From NCBI RefSeq assembly GCF_004535825.1, contig NZ_SGVY01000041.1:1-35491 (forward strand): a stretch of DNA of 35,491 nucleotides, given 5' to 3'. Below are positions 22,427 through 31,356 of this stretch, one piece after another. Each line of letters begins with the position of its first letter. Within the stretch, counting starts at the first letter, position 1. The DNA is from Segatella hominis. GTDB lineage: Bacteria; Bacteroidota; Bacteroidia; Bacteroidales; Bacteroidaceae. Below the pieces are notes generated by a model that did not search any database, was not told the origin of the DNA, and saw only the letters and a program-made list of their open reading frames with translations. A program made the translations under genes and the position numbers.

Positions 22427-24793
22427 TTACTTCTTGATAAAGAGTCTGAAACTCTTCACACTACCTGGAGCACCCTCTTCGGCTCTTGGCAGATATTCGA
22501 AGGCTGATACGGTTACCTCCTTGCCCATATCTACAATACAAAGATGAGGGAAGTTAGCACCCTTCTCAGTCTGCCAATAAGTACTCTCCTGCAAGTCAAA
22601 CATCTTGTCGAGCGTCGAGTTACCCTTCTCGCTATCTGCATAATAAGCTACCCAGTTGTTACGGTCAATCCGGTTACCCTGCGCATCCTGGAGATATACC
22701 TCAGCAATGGCAATCTGTGAGTCACCGCTCTGACTGCTGGTGCACTCAATGGCAAAGTAACGACCGGTTACAGGCTTGTCAAGTTTGAGTGTCTGCCAAC
22801 CATTGCCTGCCTTCAAATCTGCCTTCAGCACTGGAACATCAGAATTCAAATCCATACGATGACCTGAATCATTATGCTTGTTGCTCTTCTCAAGGTTCAA
22901 CTTATCCAACTCTGGTTTATTCTGGCAGAAAGCTGTTGGAGCTACTGAAGAACCTGGTTTGCCAGCCTCACCCTTCGGACCAACGACATCGAGTACTACC
23001 ACCTCGTTCTTGCCCTTCTTCAACCAGCAGCCTGGCAAGTACAAAGTCTGCTGAGGACCGATTTGCCAGAATCTTCCAAGCGCATGACCATTGACATAAA
23101 CCTGTCCTTTGCCGAATGCCTCCATATTAATAAAGGTATCGCCCACCTTGCTGATGTTGAAATAACCGCGATAGTAACCCGCCTTGCTCTTCAGACCAGC
23201 CATTCTGTTCATCGGTGCATTGAGCGCATCAATGGCATTCTTGTAATCATCAGGAATAATCTGGTTGTTCCACTGCTTTGGACTTAAAGTGATGTCGCAA
23301 AGTTCATCGGCTGTAGAGATGGTTACGTTGCCAATAATACCCTTATAGTCCTTGATGGCACGACCGAAGTTGATACGGCCCATACCTTCCACTACGATGG
23401 TCATCTCGCTACCTGCAGCAGCGGCAGGCAGATCGAGTGATTTCTCATTCTTCACACGGTCTATCTTGCCCACATACTTGCCATTGACATATACCTGAGC
23501 AAAATCGTGGAATTCACCTGTCAGGGTAGCACCAGCCTTGATTTCCGGCAGTGTGGTGGTATAAACCATCGTACCCCAACCCATGTCCATATCCTCAAAT
23601 GACAAAGGCTTATTGCTTTCCTTTTCACCGGTGATACCATTGCTCAATGGTCTGTATTCATTCAACTGGAAGGTTGGCACGCTGATGAGGGACATCGGAG
23701 CCTTAGGAACAGCAGGTAATTTCTTGCCATCCGTATATTTCGACATCATCTTACGAAGTTCGAAATACTTAGGAGTAGCCAAACCCCATTCATTGATAGG
23801 CGCATCATAATCGTAAGAAGTCACATCTGGTTGGAAACCCGGAGAATTGGCACCTGCCCAATGACCGAAACTGGTTCCACCATGGGTCATATAGAGTGAG
23901 AAACTGATGCCCTTGGAAAGCATCTCATCCATACCCTCCACCATATCCTTGGCAGGACGGGTTTCATGACGGGCTCCCCATTTATCAAACCAACCGCTCC
24001 AGAACTCAGAGCACATCTTAGGCGCATTCGGACGCACCTCGCCCAGTCGCTTAAACTGGTTGTCGATATTGGCACCCGTACCGAAGTTCATGGTCCAAGT
24101 CAGATCATCAAGACCATTGTTGAGGAAGTTAGAAGACCAGTCGCACTGGAAGAGACTCACCTTATCAAAACCGCTCTTCTTCACAATATCACGGATAGCG
24201 CTCACGTAAGGTTTGTCCTTACCATAAGAACCATATTCATTCTCAACCTGCACCATGATGATAGGCCCCCCATTCTGGATGGTCAGAGGAGCCAGTTGCT
24301 TGCCCACCTCTTTCTCGAAGATTTCCACACGCTGCATGAAATAAGGATCCTGCTCACGCAAACGGATATCCTTCTTCTTCAGGAGCCACCAAGGCAGACC
24401 GCCCATCTCCCACTCCGCACAAACGTATGGACCGGGACGTACAATGACGTACATACCATTCTTCTGACAGAGGCGACAGAAAGCAGCCACGTCATTATTG
24501 CCAGTAAAATCAAACTGTCCCTCCTTCTGTTCATGAATATTCCAGAACACATAGAGACAAACCGTATTCATGCCAAGAGCCTTACACATTTTGATGCGAT
24601 GCTCCCAGTAAGCACGAGGAATACGAGGATAATGCAACTCAGCCGCCTTCACGACAAAAGGCTTGCCATTCAAAAGAAATGTCTTGTCACCCGTTGTAAA
24701 GGTGCCCCCTTTCTGGGCAGCCATCATCTCCGCAGGCGATAAAGCCAACAAAGAGGCTAAAGCCACAGTCTGAATAGTTTTTGTCAATTTCAT
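22427..24793 (-). CDS. secreted beta-galactosidase, glycoside hydrolase family 35, with C-terminal discoidin-like domain
   Basis: A 788-residue exported enzyme expected to release terminal beta-linked galactose from oligo- or polysaccharides in the periplasm. Residues 1-26 are a signal peptide (ending AEMMAAQ). The GH35 TIM barrel (about 30-360) contains the family signature GPYVCAEWEMGGLPWWLL, the acid/base glutamate in VQVENEYGSYG (about Glu186) and the nucleophile in CSEFWSGWFDKWG (about Glu263). Beta-sandwich domains follow (YRGYFNISKVGDTFINMEAF, HALGRFWQIGPQ), and residues 650-788 look like an F5/8 type C (discoidin) carbohydrate-binding domain. A good promoter lies at 24861-24890. No SusC/SusD pair is adjacent, so the gene stands alone. 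Intact. Confidence 0.92.
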   Translation of the reverse strand: MKLTKTIQTVALASLLALSPAEMMAAQKGGTFTTGDKTFLLNGKPFVVKAAELHYPRIPRAYWEHRIKMCKALGMNTVCLYVFWNIHEQKEGQFDFTGNNDVAAFCRLCQKNGMYVIVRPGPYVCAEWEMGGLPWWLLKKKDIRLREQDPYFMQRVEIFEKEVGKQLAPLTIQNGGPIIMVQVENEYGSYGKDKPYVSAIRDIVKKSGFDKVSLFQCDWSSNFLNNGLDDLTWTMNFGTGANIDNQFKRLGEVRPNAPKMCSEFWSGWFDKWGARHETRPAKDMVEGMDEMLSKGISFSLYMTHGGTSFGHWAGANSPGFQPDVTSYDYDAPINEWGLATPKYFELRKMMSKYTDGKKLPAVPKAPMSLISVPTFQLNEYRPLSNGITGEKESNKPLSFEDMDMGWGTMVYTTTLPEIKAGATLTGEFHDFAQVYVNGKYVGKIDRVKNEKSLDLPAAAAGSEMTIVVEGMGRINFGRAIKDYKGIIGNVTISTADELCDITLSPKQWNNQIIPDDYKNAIDALNAPMNRMAGLKSKAGYYRGYFNISKVGDTFINMEAFGKGQVYVNGHALGRFWQIGPQQTLYLPGCWLKKGKNEVVVLDVVGPKGEAGKPGSSVAPTAFCQNKPELDKLNLEKSNKHNDSGHRMDLNSDVPVLKADLKAGNGWQTLKLDKPVTGRYFAIECTSSQSGDSQIAIAEVYLQDAQGNRIDRNNWVAYYADSEKGNSTLDKMFDLQESTYWQTEKGANFPHLCIVDMGKEVTVSAFEYLPRAEEGAPGSVKSFRLFIKK

Positions 24794-24860
24794 CTTGTTA
24801 GTTTTTGATATATAATTATTATTAGATTTCGATTTCCATCATAAATTCTCGTTCCGCTTG

Positions 24861-24890
24861 CAAAAATACAAAAAAATATCTTAATTGCAA
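24861..24890 (-). promoter_or_regulatory. Bacteroidota promoter for the beta-galactosidase gene
   Basis: On the minus strand: TTG (24888-24890), 19 bases, TATTTTTG (24861-24868), about 70 bp before the start codon. Spacing and -7 box match consensus. Confidence 0.65.
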
Positions 24891-24924
24891 GCAATCAGCG
24901 CTACAATAAGTATCTTTTTCACAA

Positions 24925-25983
24925 TTATTTTTCGAAAAAGCCTCCTCTTTTTACTTTTCCCGTTTCCGTCATCGGTATCTTGTCAACATGGATGAACAGT
25001 TTCGGCACCCAGAATTTAGGAAGTTGCTCCTTACAAACCCGTTCTACTACATCCAAATCCACATCCTCAGAGACGAGTACAGCCATTTCCCCAAACTTTT
25101 CATCCTTCTTCTTCGTTATCATAAACGGAGACTGTAGAAATGGGCGGAGTTTATCCTCCACCTCCTCTATCTGAATTTTCACACCGCCGGAACAGATTAC
25201 AAAATCTTTCCTGCCCTTGATACGAAAGGCAACCCGATGGCTACCACATGACTCGGAAGCATCCATCACTTTCAGTTCGGCTATATCATTGGTCACTAAC
25301 TTTTCTGCACAAACCAAGGGGGCATCAATCACAAGACATCCTTCCCGGTTCACTTCCACCTTTACGCTATCAAAGGGATAATACCATTCACTCGCATCCG
25401 GTCCGTTCAGTCGTCTCAAGGCAATATGCGACAGGGTTTCCGTCATGCCATAAGTACTCCAAACAGCAACTTCTTCCGGCAAAGTCATCAATTCAGCAGC
25501 GAGTGCCTCATCAATAGCTCCACCCCCAATGATCAGGTTTTTAATCCTCCCCAACCTTTTCCTTTCTTCTGGCACGCTGAGCGAATTGAATACCTGCATC
25601 GGTACCATGGCAGCAAAATCGATACCTTTCGCTAAAATTGTAGCAGCAGAACAGGAAGATGATGTATGGAAATCAACAGCTGTAGCCTGCTGAAGAGCTT
25701 CATTGGAGAGTGGATGACCACAGGGTTCGACACATACGAGCCGAAGTTCTCTCTCGATGCTTCTCACCGTCATCATTTTTCCTGCAATATAATCGAGGGG
25801 CAAACAGAGGAATGCAGAGTCACCGGGCTGAATCCCCAAGAAATCACAGGTAATGCGAGCCGAGTTTCTCATCTTATTCTTCTCGACCCACATCTCCTTC
25901 GGTTTACCGGTAGAACCACTGGTATGTACCAGCACCCTGTCCTTCTCATTTCCCCATATCTCTAAAAAATCCTTCAAGTCCAT
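24925..25983 (-). CDS. menE: o-succinylbenzoate-CoA ligase (MenE-type AMP-binding enzyme)
   Basis: A 352-residue adenylate-forming enzyme; MenE activates o-succinylbenzoate with ATP and CoA in menaquinone synthesis. The P-loop VHTSGSTGKPKEM lies at about residues 19-31, GGGAIDEALAAEL and WSTYGMTETLSHIALR (A5-type motif) follow, then FRIKGRKDFVICSGGVKIQI for the hinge and C-terminal domain, and the catalytic lysine motif PMTETGKVKRGG near the end. It is shorter than classical MenE (about 450-500) because the N-terminal segment before the P-loop is reduced, as is common in Bacteroidota. It lies 41 bp after menC on the same strand; that pairing supports the MenE role over a generic acyl-CoA ligase. 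Confidence 0.88.
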   Translation of the reverse strand: MDLKDFLEIWGNEKDRVLVHTSGSTGKPKEMWVEKNKMRNSARITCDFLGIQPGDSAFLCLPLDYIAGKMMTVRSIERELRLVCVEPCGHPLSNEALQQATAVDFHTSSSCSAATILAKGIDFAAMVPMQVFNSLSVPEERKRLGRIKNLIIGGGAIDEALAAELMTLPEEVAVWSTYGMTETLSHIALRRLNGPDASEWYYPFDSVKVEVNREGCLVIDAPLVCAEKLVTNDIAELKVMDASESCGSHRVAFRIKGRKDFVICSGGVKIQIEEVEDKLRPFLQSPFMITKKKDEKFGEMAVLVSEDVDLDVVERVCKEQLPKFWVPKLFIHVDKIPMTETGKVKRGGFFEK

Positions 25984-26024
25984 CGTATTCCCTTATATTG
26001 TTTTCAAAAAGAAAAACAGGAGAC

Positions 26025-27143
26025 TTAGGGAAGAAAAAACAATTTTTCTCCCCGAATCTCTAATTGGCTCGGCAAATTATCCTCAAACAATTTTCCGGTT
26101 CCAAGCCCTTGTGCCATAGGAGCCTCAGCGCCATACGCTTCCTCTCCATAGACCTTAGCACAGAAATGGGCAATCGCATTCAGTCCTACATTGCTTTCCA
26201 AAGCGGATGTAATCCAACTTCCAATTCCTCTTTCCCGGGCAAGGGAGATCCATTCCTCACATCCATACATACCTCCATGGAGTGAAGGTTTCAAAACAAT
26301 ATATTGCGGCCGGATGGTATCCAACAGCGCCTGCTTCATCGAACGGACATTGACACCGATCAATTCCTCATCAAGCGCAATCGGCAACGGAGTCTCCCGG
26401 CAGAGTTCAGCCATCTTAGGCCACTGATGCTGTTTGATAGGCTGTTCGATGGAATGAATATCGTATCTTGCCAATGTTTCCAGGCGACTCATCGCATCCT
26501 CCGGAGAGAAACCACCATTGGCATCCACACGCAGTTGCACCTCCTCCTTGGAATAGCGCTCTCTGATACACTTGACCAGATCCAGTTCTTTCAGGAAGTC
26601 GATGGCACCAATCTTCAGTTTCACGCAATGAAAACCCTCTTTCAGTTTCTCCTCCAGTCTTCCTAACATTTCATCGTAAGAGCCCATCCACACGAGTCCG
26701 TTGATGGTAATCCCCGCTTCCCCGCGTGCAAAAGGCGTATCATACAATTTGCCCAAGCCATTTGCCCAAGCCGGTACTGCAAATGTCTGCAAGGCGACAG
26801 AAGAAGGATCAGCAGTTGCAGCCACCTTTACCTGATGGAAGAAGTCTGCAAATGCCGATTCCAATCCAAAAGTGATGCTCGGATAGGCACGAATCATATC
26901 ATACGGAATACGTCCCATCTGTTCCACCAGTTGACAGACCTGTCGCAGCGTCGCTTCATATTCCGGCTTTGCATCACAACTCAAATCCGGGAGCGTAGCA
27001 CATTCGCCCACACCTTTCACGCCCAGTACTTCATCCGAGGATAGCGTGAGGAAGAAACTATGCCGGGTGGTATAAACGCCTCTTGATGTTCCTGCCGGCA
27101 CCTTGAAATGGAGCGTCCGCTCCGATATCTCTATCTTGTACAT
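26025..27143 (-). CDS. menC: o-succinylbenzoate synthase
   Basis: A 372-residue enolase-superfamily enzyme dehydrating SHCHC to o-succinylbenzoate in menaquinone synthesis. Catalytic and metal residues in order: HCVKLKIGAIDF (K-x-K, about Lys175/Lys177), LRVDANGGFS (Asp207), SIEQPIKQ (Glu233), IALDEELIG (Asp258) and YIVLKPSLHGGM (Lys285). Length is normal. The ATG (27141-27143) shares one base with the TAA of the upstream GNAT/hydrolase gene (TAATG) and menE follows, so the three are probably one operon. menF, menD and menB are not in the window. Confidence 0.92.
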   Translation of the reverse strand: MYKIEISERTLHFKVPAGTSRGVYTTRHSFFLTLSSDEVLGVKGVGECATLPDLSCDAKPEYEATLRQVCQLVEQMGRIPYDMIRAYPSITFGLESAFADFFHQVKVAATADPSSVALQTFAVPAWANGLGKLYDTPFARGEAGITINGLVWMGSYDEMLGRLEEKLKEGFHCVKLKIGAIDFLKELDLVKCIRERYSKEEVQLRVDANGGFSPEDAMSRLETLARYDIHSIEQPIKQHQWPKMAELCRETPLPIALDEELIGVNVRSMKQALLDTIRPQYIVLKPSLHGGMYGCEEWISLARERGIGSWITSALESNVGLNAIAHFCAKVYGEEAYGAEAPMAQGLGTGKLFEDNLPSQLEIRGEKLFFLP

Positions 27144-28672
27144 TATTTCTTTTTCAATTCATAAAGATCCTTGCGTCTGTCGCGCATATTGCGAACAGCA
27201 CCATACGTATGCAACTCATTGAGAAGATTCAAATCCACATCCGAAATCAGGATCATTTCCGTATTCGGTGTCGCCTCCGAGCGCTTACCATCATTAGGGA
27301 AGGCAAAATCACATGGTGTAAATACGGCACTCTGCGCATACTGGATATCCATATTATGCACACGAGGCAAGTTGCCCACACTACCTGCAATCGCCACATA
27401 ACACTCATTCTCGATAGCACGCGCCTGTGCACAGACTCTCACACGAGAGTAGGCATTCTGCGTATCGGTCATAAATGGTACAAAGAGAATCTGCATACCA
27501 TCCTGTGCCATCAGACGAGAGAGTTCAGGGAACTCCACATCATAGCAGATGACAATACCAATCTTGCCACAGTCGGTATCAAAAGTCTGGATATTGCTAC
27601 CGCCTGTCAATCCCCAACATTTCTGTTCATCAGGAGTCACGTGAATCTTCTCATACATATCCACGCTACCATCTCTGCGGCAGAGGAAACCCACATTATA
27701 AAGCGCACCGTCTTCCTTTACCAGTGGCATGGAACCCGTGATGATATTGATGTTATAGCTGATAGCCAATTCACGGAAACGGTCACGAATCTGTTCCGTA
27801 TATTGAGCCATTTCACGAATACTCTGCGCTTCACCCATGTCATTAAACTTCGCCATCAGTGGAGCATTAAAGTATTCTGGGAAAAGGATGAAATCACTCT
27901 TATAGTCAGACACGGAATCCACGAAGAACTCCACCTGTTCAAAGAGATCATCCACAGAAGCATAAGGACGCATCTGCCACTGAACCAACCCGATGCGCAC
28001 CGTAGGTTTTCTATCTACAAAACTATCCGTTGGTGGCTGGTAATAGATATTATCCCACTGCAACAGTGTGGCGCAGTGTTCACTCTCCTCATCACTTGGC
28101 AGATAATTGCGGATGACACGACGGACGTGGAAATCATTGCTCAACTGGAACGTGAGTACCGGGTCGTAGATTTCACGGGAGCGCACCTTCTCGATATACT
28201 CCTTCGGACGCATCTGGTCCGCATACTTATGATAGTTAGGAATACGACCACCAAACATGATCGCCTTCAGATTCAACTTTTCGCACAATTCCTTGCGATA
28301 CTCGTACATACGGCGTGCCAATCGCAAGCCACGGTAATCAGGGTGGATAAACACCTCAATACCATAGAGAATATTACCATTAGGATCGTGTGTATTGAAA
28401 GTCTCGTTACCAGTCACCTGCGCATAGGTATGATCACCTTTCACCATATTATAATTGACGATGATAGACAGGGCACATCCTACAATCTTATCATCCACGA
28501 TGATGACAACCTGACCTTCAGGAAATATAGTAATGAGTTTCTTGATTTGCTGGCGTGTCCAGAACACGTCAGAATCAGCGTAGATACGCTTGAAAGATTT
28601 AGCGAGCTGGTCATAATCCTCCATGTGGAGATTTCTCAGGCTCACCTTTTCGATTTTACGAATGGGTTCCAT
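27143..28672 (-). CDS. fused GNAT N-acetyltransferase / carbon-nitrogen hydrolase
   Basis: A 509-residue two-domain protein. Residues 1-190 form a GNAT fold (HPDYRGLRLARRMYEYRKEL contains the acetyl-CoA loop). Residues 225-480 form a nitrilase-type amidase with a complete Glu-Lys-Cys triad: FILFPEYFNAP (Glu266), MYEKIHVTPDEQ (Lys342), GIVICYDVEFPELSR (Cys376). This fusion recurs in Bacteroidota; the substrate is unknown, probably an amide or N-acyl compound. The start MEPIRKIEKVSLRNLHMEDY at 28670-28672 is chosen because its promoter (28733-28763) lies upstream of it and inside any longer frame. It is translationally coupled to menC by TAATG; a link with menaquinone synthesis is not known to me. 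Confidence 0.88.
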   Translation of the reverse strand: MEPIRKIEKVSLRNLHMEDYDQLAKSFKRIYADSDVFWTRQQIKKLITIFPEGQVVIIVDDKIVGCALSIIVNYNMVKGDHTYAQVTGNETFNTHDPNGNILYGIEVFIHPDYRGLRLARRMYEYRKELCEKLNLKAIMFGGRIPNYHKYADQMRPKEYIEKVRSREIYDPVLTFQLSNDFHVRRVIRNYLPSDEESEHCATLLQWDNIYYQPPTDSFVDRKPTVRIGLVQWQMRPYASVDDLFEQVEFFVDSVSDYKSDFILFPEYFNAPLMAKFNDMGEAQSIREMAQYTEQIRDRFRELAISYNINIITGSMPLVKEDGALYNVGFLCRRDGSVDMYEKIHVTPDEQKCWGLTGGSNIQTFDTDCGKIGIVICYDVEFPELSRLMAQDGMQILFVPFMTDTQNAYSRVRVCAQARAIENECYVAIAGSVGNLPRVHNMDIQYAQSAVFTPCDFAFPNDGKRSEATPNTEMILISDVDLNLLNELHTYGAVRNMRDRRKDLYELKKK

Positions 28673-28732
28673 AATACAACTTTTTATCTTTAAACCATCA
28701 TCGGTTTCAATGAAAGAACCGATATTTGGGGG

Positions 28733-28763
28733 CAAAAATACAACTTTTCACCCGAAGCACAAA
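28733..28763 (-). promoter_or_regulatory. Bacteroidota promoter for the GNAT/hydrolase-menC-menE operon
   Basis: Minus strand: TTTG (28760-28763), exactly 19 bases, TATTTTTG (28733-28740). A full consensus match about 60 bp upstream of the start codon. Confidence 0.75.
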
Positions 28764-28824
28764 GAGAAAAATACAAAAAAAGGAAAAATGCAGGAATAAA
28801 AGCGTTTTTTATCAAAATAATGAG

Positions 28825-28832
28825 TACCTTTG
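28825..28832 (+). promoter_or_regulatory. -7 box for the EamA transporter gene
   Basis: TACCTTTG on the plus strand, 37 bp before the GTG start; the -33 region is T-rich but lacks a clear TTTG. It diverges from the promoter at 28733-28763, so the two transcription units are divergently controlled. Confidence 0.5.
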
Positions 28833-28869
28833 CAGCCCAAAATGAACCAACAATATAAAAAACAAAAAA

Positions 28870-29748
28870 GTGAACAGTAATCAAGTTAAAGGTTTTCTGG
28901 CGGGCATCATTGCCGCTGTTTGTTATGGTACCAACCCATTGGGTACCTTAGAGCTCTACCATGACGGATTCTCTTCCGGTTCCGTCCTGACCTATCGCTA
29001 CCTTTTAGCAGTAGTCATGTTTGCCATCGTCTTACTGGTACGCCGTGAAAGTTTCGCCATCAAGTGGGGTCATGCCATCCGTCTGGCATGCTTAGGCAGT
29101 TTCTTCGCCCTCTCTTCCACTACGCTCTATGTCAGTTTCCATTATATGGCAGCAGGAATCGCGAGTACCCTGCTTTTTGTCTATCCCATTATGACTGCAA
29201 TCCTGATGACCGCCTTTTTCCATGAGAAGGTCACCTGGACCAGTACCATCGCCATTCTTCTCGCCGTTTCAGGCGTCGGACTCCTTTATCAGGGAGATGG
29301 AAACGCCAAGTTGAGCACAGCGGGTTTTGCCCTTGTGATGGCCTCCTCCCTGCTCTATGCGGTTTATATCATCTCCATCAACCAGTGGAAGAACAACACC
29401 ATGTCGAATGTCAAATTCACCTTCTGGATATTGGTATTCGGTCTGATAACCGTTGCCCTCTTCACGTGGATATCGGGGGAAAGTTTCCAAATGTTGGAAA
29501 CACCGAAGCAGTGGCTCTGTGCAGCCCAACTCGCTCTTTTACCGACGGTACTCTCGCTCTTCTTCATGACGATTTCCATCAATCTCATCGGCAGTACCCC
29601 TGCTGCCATCATGGGAGCCTTGGAACCTGTTACCGCAGTCGTGATTGGCGTCTGTATTTTTGGAGAATCCTTTACCCTGCAGCTTGCGCTCGGTATTGTT
29701 GCTATTCTTGCCGGTGTAACTCTGATTATTCTACGGAAACAGAAATAA
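28870..29748 (+). CDS. EamA/DMT-family transporter
   Basis: A 292-residue inner-membrane protein with ten predicted helices arranged as two EamA repeats (first about 5-140, second about 150-288). Typical features are the early GIIAAVCYGTNPLGTLELYH, the Pro/Glu-containing helix ends (HEKVTWTSTIAILLAVSGVG; IFGESFTLQLALGIVAILAG) and TPAAIMGALEPVTAVVIGVC in the last third. The family exports small metabolites such as amino acids; no substrate can be read here. Start is GTG 28870, since the only upstream ATG closes in its own frame at once. Ends before a strong bidirectional terminator. Confidence 0.88.
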   Translation: MNSNQVKGFLAGIIAAVCYGTNPLGTLELYHDGFSSGSVLTYRYLLAVVMFAIVLLVRRESFAIKWGHAIRLACLGSFFALSSTTLYVSFHYMAAGIASTLLFVYPIMTAILMTAFFHEKVTWTSTIAILLAVSGVGLLYQGDGNAKLSTAGFALVMASSLLYAVYIISINQWKNNTMSNVKFTFWILVFGLITVALFTWISGESFQMLETPKQWLCAAQLALLPTVLSLFFMTISINLIGSTPAAIMGALEPVTAVVIGVCIFGESFTLQLALGIVAILAGVTLIILRKQK

Positions 29749-29761
29749 CCCCCCTATCAAA

Positions 29762-29801
29762 AAATGAGGGTGTGTCATGGTCTTATGACACACCCTCATT
29801 T
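29762..29801. terminator. bidirectional 17-bp hairpin terminator, family copy 3 of 3
   Basis: Arms AAATGAGGGTGTGTCAT (29762-29778) and ATGACACACCCTCATTT (29785-29801) are perfect complements around GGTCTT, with T-runs on both sides. It separates the converging EamA and PurF-like genes. Confidence 0.9.
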
Positions 29802-29804
29802 TTT

Positions 29805-31244
29805 TTATTCCTCATCTGCAAATTCATGCAGCGTATAGTCGCTACTGCCATCAAAGCAATGGGTGCAGACCTGGCATTTCGGTAAGCCGATCGCCTCAAT
29901 CAACTGTTCGATGGTATTGAACTTCAAAGTAGTCAAACCGAGTTGACGCGCAATCTCGTCCACCATTCTCTGATATTCAGGAGAACCCGTAGTAGCATAT
30001 TTATCGAGATTCTTATTGGCATCACCTTCAAACTTCTCGATGATACGACGAGTAATCAATTCCATGTCGCTCTTGGAAGAAGTGAAGTTGATAAATGGAC
30101 AACCGTAAACCAATGGAGGACAGGCGATTCGCATGTGACATTCCTTCAAACCAGCCTGATCGAAAAGAACCTTCACATTATCACGCAACTGGGTACCTCT
30201 TACGATACTGTCATCACAGAAAAGAACTCGCTTGCCTTTGAGCATCGCCTTGTTAGGTATCAGTTTCATCTTAGCTACCAAAGAGCGCATACTCTGGTTG
30301 CTTGGAGTAAACGAACGAGGCCAAGTAGGCGTATATTTAGCAATACAACGCTGGTAAGGCACACCCTTACCCGCAGCATAACCCATAGCCATACCCGTAC
30401 CCGAATCAGGAATACCACTACAGCAATCCACCTCCACATCGTCGGTCTTGGCGAGGTTGCAACCATTGGTAAAGCGCACATCCTCCACATTACGTCCCTC
30501 GTAGGTAGAAGTTGGGAAACCATAATAAACCCACAGGAAAGAACAGATCTGCATCTTCTTATTGGCAGGTCTCAGCTGCTCAAGTCCATCAGCAGTCATC
30601 TTCACAATCTCTCCCGGACCCACCTCATACTCAGTCTCATAGTCGAGATTAGGGAAAGAGGTAGATTCGCTGGAAGCAGCATGGGCACCATCCTTCTTGC
30701 CGATAATAAGTGGCGTGCGTCCCCAACTGTCACGGGCACAGATGATACCATCCTCGGTGAGAATCATCATCGTACAAGAGCCCTTGATGTGATGATATAC
30801 ATTCTCGATACCCTCTTTGAAAGTCTTGCCCTGAATGACGAGCAAGGCAACAAGTTCAGTAGGATTGGTACTGCCGGAAGACATCTCAGCAAAGTGCATG
30901 TTCTTCTCCAGCAAATGTTGGGTAAGTTCATCCTTGTTGGCAATCTTTGCCACTGTACAGATGGCAAATCGGCCAAGATGAGAGTTCATGATGAGCGGCT
31001 GTGCATCCGTATCGCTGATGACTCCAATACCAGAGGTAGCCCCTTCAAACTTATCTAATGAAGTTTCAAACTTGGTTCTGAAATAAGAGCTTTCGAGGTT
31101 GTGGATAGAGCGCACGAAGCCTTTATCCTGACTGTAGGTTGCCAAACCGCCTCGGCGTGTGCCGAGATGTGAGTTGTAATCAGTGCCGTAGAAAAGGTCT
31201 GCGACACAACTTTTCTTGGAAATCGTTCCGAATATGCCTCCCAT
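29805..31244 (-). CDS. PurF-like amidophosphoribosyltransferase homologue lacking the glutaminase nucleophile
   Basis: A 479-residue PurF homologue. PurF makes phosphoribosylamine from PRPP and glutamine in purine synthesis. The phosphoribosyltransferase half is intact: PRPP motif VLFCDDSIVRGTQL (about 340-353) and the loop SFTPSNQSMR. Four cysteines match the [4Fe-4S] ligands of Bacillus-type PurF (QICSF; VYGCPF; CQVC near the C-terminus). But the N-terminus is MGGIFGTISKKS, with Gly where the nucleophilic Cys2 should be, and the usual HNGNL glutamine-site motif is replaced by CTVAKIANKDEL. The start is secure (promoter 31284-31314, no alternative Met-Cys). The glutaminase site therefore looks dead; the protein may use ammonia or have another role. 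I recall similar MGG-starting homologues in Bacteroides. Confidence 0.85.
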   Translation of the reverse strand: MGGIFGTISKKSCVADLFYGTDYNSHLGTRRGGLATYSQDKGFVRSIHNLESSYFRTKFETSLDKFEGATSGIGVISDTDAQPLIMNSHLGRFAICTVAKIANKDELTQHLLEKNMHFAEMSSGSTNPTELVALLVIQGKTFKEGIENVYHHIKGSCTMMILTEDGIICARDSWGRTPLIIGKKDGAHAASSESTSFPNLDYETEYEVGPGEIVKMTADGLEQLRPANKKMQICSFLWVYYGFPTSTYEGRNVEDVRFTNGCNLAKTDDVEVDCCSGIPDSGTGMAMGYAAGKGVPYQRCIAKYTPTWPRSFTPSNQSMRSLVAKMKLIPNKAMLKGKRVLFCDDSIVRGTQLRDNVKVLFDQAGLKECHMRIACPPLVYGCPFINFTSSKSDMELITRRIIEKFEGDANKNLDKYATTGSPEYQRMVDEIARQLGLTTLKFNTIEQLIEAIGLPKCQVCTHCFDGSSDYTLHEFADEE

Positions 31245-31283
31245 AAGAGTATAAATTCTATATTAATGTTTGAAATATGGGTG

Positions 31284-31314
31284 CAAAGGTACTAAAAATG
31301 AAGAAATCTCGCAA
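31284..31314 (-). promoter_or_regulatory. Bacteroidota promoter for the PurF-like gene
   Basis: Minus strand: TTG (31312-31314), 20 bases, TACCTTTG (31284-31291), 39 bp before the start. The -33 half lies inside the stem of the gltA terminator. Confidence 0.7.
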
Positions 31315-31345
31315 GAAAAGCGTGCAAAAACTTTTCTTGCGAGAT
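31306..31345 (-). terminator. 15-bp perfect hairpin terminator after gltA
   Basis: ATCTCGCAAGAAAAG (31306-31320) and CTTTTCTTGCGAGAT (31331-31345), 10-nt loop, 11 bp after the gltA stop; on the minus strand a T-rich run (TTCTTCATTTTTAG) follows. Confidence 0.85.
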
Positions 31346-31356
31346 AAATAATTGTT

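Noticed and set aside
27209-28693. 494-codon plus-strand frame over the GNAT/hydrolase gene
   Set aside because: It is antisense to a gene with complete catalytic motifs; the His/Ile/Thr-rich translation is typical of an antisense shadow and has no start signal.
29943-31058. 371-codon plus-strand frame over the purF-like gene
   Set aside because: Antisense shadow with low-information translation.
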